From NCBI GenBank assembly GCA_900769945.1, contig CAAGIO010000025.1, positions 1-9,798 on the forward strand: 9,798 bases of DNA, in the 5' to 3' direction. A program made the translations under genes and the position numbers. The notes beneath the pieces were generated by a model, which was given only the letters and a program-made list of their open reading frames with translations, was not told the DNA's origin and ran no database searches. Below are positions 1 through 6,394 of this stretch, piece after piece. Origin of the DNA: Bacteroidales bacterium (GTDB lineage Bacteria > Bacteroidota > Bacteroidia > Bacteroidales > F082). Every line of letters starts with the position of its first letter. The first letter of the stretch is position 1.

Positions 1-421
1 AAAGGTACATAAAGTCGTTTGACGGCTGGCATCAAAGTGCATACCGTCATATCAGCAAACGAGAACGTGCCTTGCGATGTCAGGTTCACCTCCGCGGCAC
101 GATATAGTCCTCATTTACAGGCGCAGATGGCAGATAGAGTCTCTCTTCAAGCAGATAAAGCAGAACTTCCCGCTAAGGTACTTCTACGGCGAGAGCAGCA
201 ATGCCATCAAGATCCAGATTTGGGTCACGCTGATAGCAAACCTGCTGATGACACTACTTCAACAGAAACTGAAACGCAGGTGGAGCTTCTATAGACTGGC
301 TACAATGGTGAGAATCGTGCTGATGTACTACATAAATCTTGACTCCTTCCTTGAAAAACCTGATGAGGACATGAAAAGAATGCTTGCCGAAGCCTCTGAA
401 TCGCCGCCGGAAGACACGTAG
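1..421 (+). pseudogene. IS4-family transposase remnant, internally deleted and frameshifted
   Basis: This is the 3' part of a DDE transposase of the IS4 family, of a type common in Bacteroidales. Two pieces are recognisable in different frames. Frame 1 (about 31-99) reads GIKVHTVISANENVPCDVRF then TSAA, which is the central RNase-H-like region. Frame 2 (about 101-421) reads from DIVLIYRRRW through IESLFKQIKQNFPLRYFYGE to the stop. That second piece carries the IS4 signature Y-x2-R-x3-E-x6-K exactly (Y116 by base position, then R, E and K). In intact relatives roughly 140-150 residues separate these two blocks, so the junction near 97-104 looks like an internal deletion that also shifted the frame. 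A stop codon at 10-12 breaks frame 1 upstream. The N-terminal half lies outside the window or is lost. The remnant cannot encode an active transposase. Confidence 0.85.
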
Positions 422-640
422 ATACAATAAAGGGGCTTATCCATACGATAACTATTGCCCAACCCCTTACATTCAAAGGGGTGCGATAGGTGAGTTATGG
501 TTTACCGGACACTTACAATTACAAATTAGTTTGGACCAGTCAATATTTGGATAGTCCTTTTTTTAGTGTCTGGCTTCAGACACACTCAAAAAAACAGTAT
601 CATTATACACTCAATACTGTTATTTCTACAGAGGAAACCA
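422..640. other. Gene-free stretch between IS remnant and lipoprotein terminator
   Basis: I see no credible gene here. The only open frame (490-690, plus strand) has no recognisable protein features and runs through the minus-strand terminator. The stretch holds the 462-482 hairpin. It also holds a second perfect 7-bp dyad, GTGTCTG-GCTT-CAGACAC (566-583), placed between a run of T on its left and a run of A on its right. The sequence is probably a mixture of IS flank and intergenic DNA. Confidence 0.5.
462..482. other. Perfect 7-bp hairpin downstream of transposase remnant
   Basis: ACCCCTT (462-468) and AAGGGGT (476-482) form a perfect 7-bp stem with a 7-base loop, 41 bp after the transposase stop. 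It could be part of the right end of the insertion sequence or a weak terminator. No U-tract follows on either strand, so I do not call it a terminator. Confidence 0.4.
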
Positions 641-642
641 AG

Positions 643-675
643 AAAAAGGGAGACACTTTTTTGTCAGCGTCTCCC
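643..675 (-). terminator. Rho-independent terminator of the FGE-like lipoprotein gene
   Basis: Read on the minus strand, GGGAGAC (675-669) pairs perfectly with GTCTCCC (654-648) around a 14-base loop. It is followed directly by TTTTT (647-643). This is a textbook intrinsic terminator beginning 24 bp after the stop codon at 699-701. Confidence 0.85.
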
Positions 676-698
676 TCCTTATTTGAATAAACTTATTC

Positions 699-2690
699 TT
701 ACTGCATATCGATAGCAAGTCTCATTCCTAAGATAAAGTGACTATAGTTAGGGTCGATAGAGTTACGGTGTGTTGAACGGCATGTCTTTGCGTTACTTAC
801 CCAGCCGCCGCCACGGTACACGCAGAACGAACCTGTCTCCGGACCTTGAGGGTTGGTCTGAGGCTCGCTTGAATATGCCTCATAATAATCCTTGCACCAC
901 TCGCTGACGTTTCCGCTCATATCGTATATTCCCAACTCGTTAGGAGCAAGAAGCCCTACGCCGTGCGACATGCTGTTTGAGTTGTCACCGAACCATGCTA
1001 CATCTTCAAGGTCATCGCTGCCGCTATATTTGAAGTGCATGCTCTTTTTTCCGCCTTTGGCTGCATATTCCCATTCAGCCTCTGTTGGCAGACGGAAATT
1101 CATTCCTGTCAGGTTGTTAAGTTCATCGATAAAGATATTGCAGAGGTCCCAGCTCACCATCTCCACTGGGAGGTTCGGACCGTAGAGATAGCTCGGATTG
1201 CTACCCATGACGGCCACCCAGAGGTCCTGTGTAACCTCAAACTTACCGATATAGAAGTTGCTGAGCGTCACATCATGTACAGGAGCCTCGTTGTTATTGG
1301 CTTCCTCATCATAATTAGGGCTATATTGGTCGGTGTTCTGGGCACCCATCTTGAATGAGCCGCCTTCAACACCTATCATCTCGAATGTAACATCGTTGAC
1401 TGTGACAACCAAGTTATCGAAAGGAAGCGTCTCGAAAGACATCTGGCTTCCATAGTTTGTACCGATTTCGTTTGTCGCGTAGGCTCTCACATAATATGTT
1501 GTGTTCTCAACAAGGCCTGTCATCTCCGAGTTGAAAGAGCCGGTACCGTCACCATCGGTGGTGTGTGCGTCATCTGTTGTAGGATTCTCTGAAGTGCTCC
1601 AGCAGATACCTTTTGCTGTCACAGGACTGCCACCGTCCGATTTCACGACGCCACCACATGTGGCGTGAGTGCCATTAACGTTAGTCACCGATTTTGTTGT
1701 GATTGTAGGAGGTAACAACACAGTTTCTAATGTAGTGAAGCTCTTCTGCTCACCATAGCTTGTGCCGACACTGTTCTTTGCGTATGCTCTAACATAATAA
1801 ATTGTGTTCTCCTGCAAATAAGTGATGTTTGAAGTAAATGCTTCTGATCCGGCGCCATCGTTTGTGCAAGACTCTTCAATTGTAGGATTCTGCTCTGTGC
1901 TCCAGCACACACCTTTAGCTATCACTTCGCTGCCACCATCCGAGACGATAAGGCCACCACAAACAGCCGTTGTCTTGTCAATATCCACAACATTATTGGT
2001 TATCACAACAGGGGCAGTGACTACCTCTTCGTTGGTTTTGAAGGTCTTCTGCTCACCATAGCTTGTGCCCACACTGTTTGTGGCGTATGCCCTCACATAA
2101 TATACGGTGTTCACTTCAAGCTCTGTGATATTTGAGACGAAGGCTTCAGAGCCCTGACCTTCATTTGTGCAAGCGTCCTCAACAGTAGGATTCTCCTCCA
2201 AGCTCCAGCACACTCCCTTGGCTGTGATAGCATCGCCACCATCGTTGACAACGGCACCACCGCATACAGCAGAAGTCATGGTAATCTCTGTCACTTCATT
2301 TGTCGAGACGACAGGTGATAAGAGCGATAATGTGGTGAACTCCATCACATTAGTCTTTCCCGAATCCTTCTGGTTAGAATATTCAAAGCAGAAATAATAA
2401 CACGTACCACTATTAAGACCCGTCAACGAAACTGAAATGTTGTTGTTTGATATCTCGCATGTCTCGGTTTTTCCGTCTTTCAGATCCATAGTCTCGCCAT
2501 AGACGACTACGAAATTGTCAACCGTCGCATTAGCGGAGTATTTTCCGGTGATAGTGGCGGAAGCGACTTCTGCCGTGACATTAACATCACTAACATACAA
2601 CTCAAGTTTAGCATCTTCTGACTTTTTCTCTCTACAACCGAAAAGTAAAACACACAAAGATGCTACGACAAATAAAGCAAATCTTTTCAT
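699..2690 (-). CDS. Lipoprotein with FN3-like repeats and C-terminal FGE/SUMF1-like domain
   Basis: A 663-residue predicted lipoprotein. The signal peptide MKRFALFVVASLCVLLFGC ends in a lipobox-like LFGC, with Cys19 as the lipidation site; acidic and basic residues follow. Residues about 28-120 form one Ig/FN3-like domain ending in FTT. Three FN3-like repeats start at P126, P227 and P328, exactly 101 residues apart. Each carries CGG, G[VI]CWS, NPT, YYVRAYA and YG.Q motifs. Residues about 433-661 are an FGE-sulfatase (SUMF1-like) domain: GGSFKMG, GKFEVTQ, FRLPTEAEWEYAAKGG, YDMSGNVSEWC, RGGGW and a GMRLA ending. True FGEs have Cys at both +2 and +7 after the GGSW/Y aromatic residue. Here +2 is Ser632 and only Cys637 remains, so formylglycine-generating activity is unlikely. 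A structural or ligand-binding role at the cell surface or outer membrane is my inference. It has its own promoter and terminator, so it is probably monocistronic. Confidence 0.92.
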   Translation of the reverse strand: MKRFALFVVASLCVLLFGCREKKSEDAKLELYVSDVNVTAEVASATITGKYSANATVDNFVVVYGETMDLKDGKTETCEISNNNISVSLTGLNSGTCYYFCFEYSNQKDSGKTNVMEFTTLSLLSPVVSTNEVTEITMTSAVCGGAVVNDGGDAITAKGVCWSLEENPTVEDACTNEGQGSEAFVSNITELEVNTVYYVRAYATNSVGTSYGEQKTFKTNEEVVTAPVVITNNVVDIDKTTAVCGGLIVSDGGSEVIAKGVCWSTEQNPTIEESCTNDGAGSEAFTSNITYLQENTIYYVRAYAKNSVGTSYGEQKSFTTLETVLLPPTITTKSVTNVNGTHATCGGVVKSDGGSPVTAKGICWSTSENPTTDDAHTTDGDGTGSFNSEMTGLVENTTYYVRAYATNEIGTNYGSQMSFETLPFDNLVVTVNDVTFEMIGVEGGSFKMGAQNTDQYSPNYDEEANNNEAPVHDVTLSNFYIGKFEVTQDLWVAVMGSNPSYLYGPNLPVEMVSWDLCNIFIDELNNLTGMNFRLPTEAEWEYAAKGGKKSMHFKYSGSDDLEDVAWFGDNSNSMSHGVGLLAPNELGIYDMSGNVSEWCKDYYEAYSSEPQTNPQGPETGSFCVYRGGGWVSNAKTCRSTHRNSIDPNYSHFILGMRLAIDMQ
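1428..2315 (-). repeat. Three tandem 303-bp in-frame repeats coding for FN3-like domains
   Basis: Units cover about 2315-2013, 2012-1710 and 1709-1428. Landmarks such as the CCATAG of the YG.Q motif (1450-1455, 1753-1758 and 2056-2061) recur at exactly 303 bp. Units 1 and 2 are nearly identical over stretches such as CTGCTCACCATAGCTTGTGC (starting at 2049 and 1746); unit 3 is more diverged. The lengths are in frame, so unit number could change by recombination without breaking the protein. Confidence 0.85.
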
Positions 2691-2745
2691 TTTTAAAAAG
2701 TTAAAATAATAGTTCTTTTTTTATTGTTAAAAAAAAATTTTTCTG

Positions 2746-2779
2746 CGAAATTACTGATATTATCAATACAAAACTCAAC
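2746..2779 (-). promoter_or_regulatory. Candidate promoter of the lipoprotein gene, with a small dyad in the spacer
   Basis: On the minus strand a -7-like box TAATTTCG (2753-2746; one mismatch to TAnnTTTG) lies 22 bp after GTTG (2779-2776), a possible -33 box. The dyad TGATA-T-TATCA (2755-2765) sits in the spacer and could bind a regulator. The predicted leader is about 50 nt and very A/T rich, with no Shine-Dalgarno sequence. Confidence 0.4.
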
Positions 2780-2853
2780 TTTTTTTTGAATTAGCGAAAA
2801 ACTGCTTCTTTGTGTCAGAATGAATAATCGATAAGTTATGATAATCAGCGGGG

Positions 2854-4152
2854 TTATTCCTTAGTAAAATCTTCAAGAAAAGAGTTTACCATCGGGCTGA
2901 TGTCGCCGTATTTCAAGGCTTTTTTCGCCACATAACCTCTTAGAAGAATCATTACTGAGCCTTTTTTATCGTTAACCGGCCATAGTTTCACCATATCGGG
3001 CAGGTCGTTTGGTATCACCACGTAAGGTCTCCCGCTACCGAAATCGAGTTCATACACTTTGAACCTGAGCTGGTTGTTGATATAAATCGCCTTTGGGTTC
3101 TTATCGTTCATGCTTTCCACATCGAATCCCAAATAAGGGATATGGTGTTTCACGCCATAGATATTGAGGTTCACGTAGTCGTCAAGCACACCGTCCTCAT
3201 TGCTGAAATACCTGTCATTATTGGTTTGAATCTGCTTTGCGAGCGATGAGACGCTGTTTTCCGTGTTCAATGTCGGCGTCACTATATTACTCACCGCGTT
3301 TCCGATATAGCCTTCTGGTATTGCATTATATCGCTCTCTGATGTCAGCGACAGATATGAGGGAATAGTCCTCGTTGTGCGAGTTGTTAAGTTTCATGCAC
3401 ATTTTCACCATCACGGCTGACAGTATAGCATGCGTGCCTATCTTCATTCCGGACGACTCTGAGATGTGCTTCTTAGCCTTTTCAATACTTTCGCCGTCAA
3501 CAATCACCGGCGCGCTGAAGAGTCTGGAGTTTCTCGACATGCTGTACGTAATCATCTTGAAAAGCTGTTTGAATCCAAGTTTCTTCCAGCCATTCTTCTC
3601 CGCCTCGGCTATCACCGCCGTCTTCGACTTGAAAGGAAGTTCGGGCAGCAGGTGCTGGGCGCTTTGCGCGAAGTGAGTGACAGACTCCCGACAAATCACG
3701 CCCCATTCGTCAATCATCTTGTAGAACGCGCTGCCATCCATACAGATATGTGCCATCTGCACCGCGAGCACCGAGCCGTCACCGACATTAGTGACACAGA
3801 ACGTCGCCGGTGCGCATCTCCCCGCCTTAAACCCTTTCATATCAAGCCTTAAAGCATATTCGTTGTATATATCTTTTGAGCGCAACACGGCATTTACATC
3901 CATATCATGGCGTTCTACAACATCAAAATCCACGCCCTCGTTGTTGCAGTCTATACCCTGCGCCGACTTAAGCCTACCAGCAAGGAAAGGGTATCTTTCG
4001 AGAAGCACCGAAAGCCCCTCCGCCATCTTTCCTGTATCAAGCCTCGTGGAGAATACCCACACCGATTTGATAACCATGTCACCAACAGACATGTCGAGAG
4101 TGAAGAACTTCCACGTCTTTATCGCACTCTCATTTTTTGCCTTGATAACCAT
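2854..4152 (-). CDS. BAHD-like acyltransferase (Transferase family)
   Basis: A 432-residue cytosolic protein with the hallmarks of the BAHD acyltransferase family, which moves acyl groups from acyl-CoA to a hydroxyl or amine. The catalytic HxxxDG motif is HICMDG (H135, D139, G140), near the usual place about one third along the chain. The C-terminal structural motif DFGWG appears as DFGSG (370-374, followed by RP). SVADIRERYN with GYIGNAVSN (281-289) matches the BAHD YxGN region. The length is close to the family's usual 430-460. BAHD enzymes are best known from plants and fungi, so a Bacteroidales member is uncommon. HxxxD condensation, PapA or wax-ester-synthase relatives are alternatives, but DFGxG favours BAHD. 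No signal peptide or membrane segment is seen. It is the last gene of the SPFH cluster, 12 bp after the small membrane protein. The acceptor is unknown; a membrane-associated lipid or small molecule is only inferred from context. Confidence 0.8.
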   Translation of the reverse strand: MVIKAKNESAIKTWKFFTLDMSVGDMVIKSVWVFSTRLDTGKMAEGLSVLLERYPFLAGRLKSAQGIDCNNEGVDFDVVERHDMDVNAVLRSKDIYNEYALRLDMKGFKAGRCAPATFCVTNVGDGSVLAVQMAHICMDGSAFYKMIDEWGVICRESVTHFAQSAQHLLPELPFKSKTAVIAEAEKNGWKKLGFKQLFKMITYSMSRNSRLFSAPVIVDGESIEKAKKHISESSGMKIGTHAILSAVMVKMCMKLNNSHNEDYSLISVADIRERYNAIPEGYIGNAVSNIVTPTLNTENSVSSLAKQIQTNNDRYFSNEDGVLDDYVNLNIYGVKHHIPYLGFDVESMNDKNPKAIYINNQLRFKVYELDFGSGRPYVVIPNDLPDMVKLWPVNDKKGSVMILLRGYVAKKALKYGDISPMVNSFLEDFTKE

Positions 4153-4164
4153 ACGCTTACGCCA

Positions 4165-4461
4165 TTATTTTTTCCAAGAGTTTTGTTTCAAGAAATACGA
4201 GTAGCAGAACATTATGATAGAAATCACTATCATTGCTACCCTTGTAACTTTATAATCGGCCGCCATATCGAAGACGAAGAACTCATAAACGATGAATCCT
4301 ATCAGTGCCAAAGTGAATACCAGATAGATGATATTCATCACCTTAATCGCCTTTAACCTCTTGTCTAAGTCGATAAACTGCTTGGCGATGAACGGCATTC
4401 CGAAATACATTCCGAACACAAGAATCACCAAGACCCATTCAATAACTGTTGAATAATCCAT
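4165..4461 (-). CDS. Small three-helix membrane protein, function unknown
   Basis: A 98-residue protein dominated by three hydrophobic segments at about residues 5-27, 42-66 and 73-90. A short charged loop (LDKRLKAIK) follows the first and a basic tail (KQNSWKK) ends it. I recognise no family. Its start codon lies 2 bp after the stop of the ribbon-helix-helix gene and its stop is 12 bp before the acyltransferase start, so the three are surely co-transcribed. It could be a membrane partner or anchor for the SPFH/CPBP products, but nothing in the sequence proves this. Confidence 0.8.
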   Translation of the reverse strand: MDYSTVIEWVLVILVFGMYFGMPFIAKQFIDLDKRLKAIKVMNIIYLVFTLALIGFIVYEFFVFDMAADYKVTRVAMIVISIIMFCYSYFLKQNSWKK

Positions 4462-4463
4462 AA

Positions 4464-4622
4464 TTACAATCTTTTATTTTTCTTTAATGACTCGTTTATT
4501 ATCCATTGAAGCTGGCCATTGACGGAGCGGAACTCGTCAGCCGCCCATTTCTCCACAGCCTCCATTGTCTTCGCGTCAAGACGAAGCACGAAATTTTTTG
4601 TTCCTTCTTTTTCTTTTGCCAT
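4464..4622 (-). CDS. Arc-type ribbon-helix-helix DNA-binding protein
   Basis: A 52-residue protein with an Arc/MetJ-type RHH fold: basic N-terminus (MAKEKEGTK), a beta strand NFVLRLD (9-15), helix A (about 16-29), a turn FRSVNG, helix B (LQWIINESLKK) and a basic tail. RHH proteins bind DNA as dimers of the strand and often repress their own operon, so it is the natural candidate regulator of this cluster; the direct repeats at 7371-7400 are a possible operator. I chose the ATG at 4622, 16 bp after the CPBP stop. An in-frame start at 4661 would overlap the CPBP gene and add a 13-residue extension (MRRCHANRKHKFV) that fits no RHH protein. It may be an antitoxin-like regulator, but no toxin partner is recognisable next to it. 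Confidence 0.8.
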   Translation of the reverse strand: MAKEKEGTKNFVLRLDAKTMEAVEKWAADEFRSVNGQLQWIINESLKKNKRL

Positions 4623-4638
4623 GACGAACTTATGTTTC

Positions 4639-5517
4639 CTATTTGCATGACAACGTCTCATCGAGCGTCTTTGACATTATTAAGTCCTTAGAGATGAACC
4701 TGTCGAAGACGAATATCAAGAGCGTCACCACGATGAAGACCAAGATTCCCGACAGTCCAACAAGACCGTTAAGGATATCGTTGCCGCCTCTCACGAATGC
4801 CGTGGCAGCACCGGCGAAGGCGTTTATAGTGCCATGGAAAATCGCGGCGGGGAACATTGAGCGCGATTTAAGCACGAGGTACAGCTCTACCGGCGACACC
4901 GCAAGGCAGAAAAGCACCATCATGAACACGCCGGCGACACGATGGTCAGGATAGTTATGCCCCATCAAGATAAAAGGGAAATGCCATATTCCCCACACGA
5001 CACCCGTGAAGAGGCAGACGGTCCAGAAAGACTTGTCACACATCGCACTGACGAGGTAGTTTCGCCATCCGTATTCCTCGCCAAAAGCCGCCAACGCATT
5101 GATTGTCAACCCAGCAAACAACCCAGAGACAATCGTCATCGCAATAAACATCTTTGGTGAGGCAAACATATCGGGCGTCTCATCAGTGGCAGGAACAAAA
5201 TAACCCAGCTCCACACCCTTAAACAATGAGTTGACAAACACTGACAACACCACAAGAGCAACGGGGAGAATCCACGCCACAAGCCATGACCACCGAACCT
5301 TGAACCTCAACAGCCCCGTGCTCCCCACCTTCTCCTTATCGATGGTCTGCAACAACAGTGCAATGACCATCGGCATAAACATATATATTGATGCACTTAA
5401 CACAAACGACATAACATTGTCGCCATATCCTTGTATCCCAAAACCAAAATACACCACCGCAGCGTATGCCCAACTCAACAGACACAGCACCACAGAATAC
5501 CTAACTGCTTTTTTCAT
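4639..5517 (-). CDS. CPBP (Abi/CAAX) family intramembrane metalloprotease
   Basis: A 292-residue multi-pass membrane protein with all CPBP protease motifs: EExxxR as EEYGWR (E147, E148, R152), the second motif with WGIWHFP (H179), and the third as FHGTINA (H228, N232). The Glu and His residues bind the metal and activate water in this family, so the enzyme should be active. Hydrophobic segments lie at about 7-25, 37-57, 78-97, 122-145, 165-183, 196-216 and 250-272. Family members trim prenylated proteins or peptides in eukaryotes; in bacteria they are linked to bacteriocin self-immunity and to cleavage of membrane substrates. It starts 1 bp after the stop of the PH-domain gene (TAAAATG), pointing to translational coupling. 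A substrate inside this operon, such as the small membrane protein, is possible but speculative. Confidence 0.9.
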   Translation of the reverse strand: MKKAVRYSVVLCLLSWAYAAVVYFGFGIQGYGDNVMSFVLSASIYMFMPMVIALLLQTIDKEKVGSTGLLRFKVRWSWLVAWILPVALVVLSVFVNSLFKGVELGYFVPATDETPDMFASPKMFIAMTIVSGLFAGLTINALAAFGEEYGWRNYLVSAMCDKSFWTVCLFTGVVWGIWHFPFILMGHNYPDHRVAGVFMMVLFCLAVSPVELYLVLKSRSMFPAAIFHGTINAFAGAATAFVRGGNDILNGLVGLSGILVFIVVTLLIFVFDRFISKDLIMSKTLDETLSCK

Positions 5518-5518
5518 T

Positions 5519-6364
5519 TTACTTCTGTTTTAACAAATTATAAAGACCCACGGTCTCATCTGAATCTACATTATTAATATATAGCAAACCATCTCTTGTC
5601 CTTATCATAATATAAGGAGGATTCCTCTTGTTCAAGAGATAAAGCCTACATCTTTCGCCTTTCACCTCATACAGCCCGACGGCGGCATCTAACGACGAGA
5701 ACCCGTTGCGCCTCTTCCCCACCTCAGGCATATTGTCGAGAAGGCAGACAGTGTCAAACTCCGCAAACGGAATCTCTACCGAATACATTCCCTTGATATT
5801 CAAGGAGTCTGCATCTAACTCAAAGCACACCGACTTAGAACCATAAAGCATAACCGGAAGTATTGACAAAGCTATTATCAGCAAGACAAAAACCGTCATC
5901 ACCAACGCACTTCTTGTTGCAGGCACAGCATTAGAGCGAACGAGGCTATCTTTTTTGACTATCTTAACCCTCGTACTTATCTCATCATAAAGACTTATGG
6001 TCTGTTCTTTCCTCTTTTTATTAATATAAATCGTTGTGCCATTGGTTGTTATCTTCACGAACGGTCCCTTTCTATGGTCATCTACATAAAGAACCACCTT
6101 GTTATTAACGTCGCCCTTGACCCTAAAGAACCCCTTCCACATTTTCAGTCCGGAGCATCCGTTAGTGCGGACGACAACCTTCGGCAAAGCGTCAACCATT
6201 TCCACCGAGCCGATAGTGTCAGCAAAGAGTTTTGCAGGATAGAGGAAGTCTTTAATCAAGACACCATCTTCAAAAACCTTTATCCTCGGCTTCCTAAAAA
6301 CGATGACAACGAAAGCGGACAGCAGAACCGCGACAAAAACCAACGACAAAACGATTACATACAT
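5519..6364 (-). CDS. Membrane protein with two tandem bacterial PH-like domains
   Basis: A 281-residue protein built as a duplication: membrane helix (2-23), PH-like domain (about 28-132), membrane helix (152-174), PH-like domain (about 178-280). The halves share ordered motifs: RTNGCSGL versus RRNGFSSL, FFRVKG versus LYEVKG, VVLYV versus CRLYLL, GPFVKITTNGTTIYIN versus PPYIMIRTRDGLLYIN, and SLYDEI versus GLYNLL. This resembles the bacterial PH domains (bPH families) found in Bacteroidota membrane proteins. Such domains are usually thought to mediate membrane or protein contacts, not catalysis. It lies 30 bp after the SPFH gene and its stop is 1 bp from the CPBP start. A scaffold or adaptor role between the SPFH oligomer and the protease is my inference. 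Confidence 0.78.
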   Translation of the reverse strand: MYVIVLSLVFVAVLLSAFVVIVFRKPRIKVFEDGVLIKDFLYPAKLFADTIGSVEMVDALPKVVVRTNGCSGLKMWKGFFRVKGDVNNKVVLYVDDHRKGPFVKITTNGTTIYINKKRKEQTISLYDEISTRVKIVKKDSLVRSNAVPATRSALVMTVFVLLIIALSILPVMLYGSKSVCFELDADSLNIKGMYSVEIPFAEFDTVCLLDNMPEVGKRRNGFSSLDAAVGLYEVKGERCRLYLLNKRNPPYIMIRTRDGLLYINNVDSDETVGLYNLLKQK

Positions 6365-6394
6365 GACTTAAAGATATACTTTTCGATATGATGA

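Noticed and set aside
490..690. 66-codon plus-strand open frame after the IS remnant
   Set aside because: It runs through two hairpins including the minus-strand terminator, and has no promoter or protein features.
4464..4661. Longer 65-residue start for the RHH gene
   Set aside because: It would overlap the CPBP gene and add residues not expected in RHH proteins; the ATG at 4622 fits spacing and family better.
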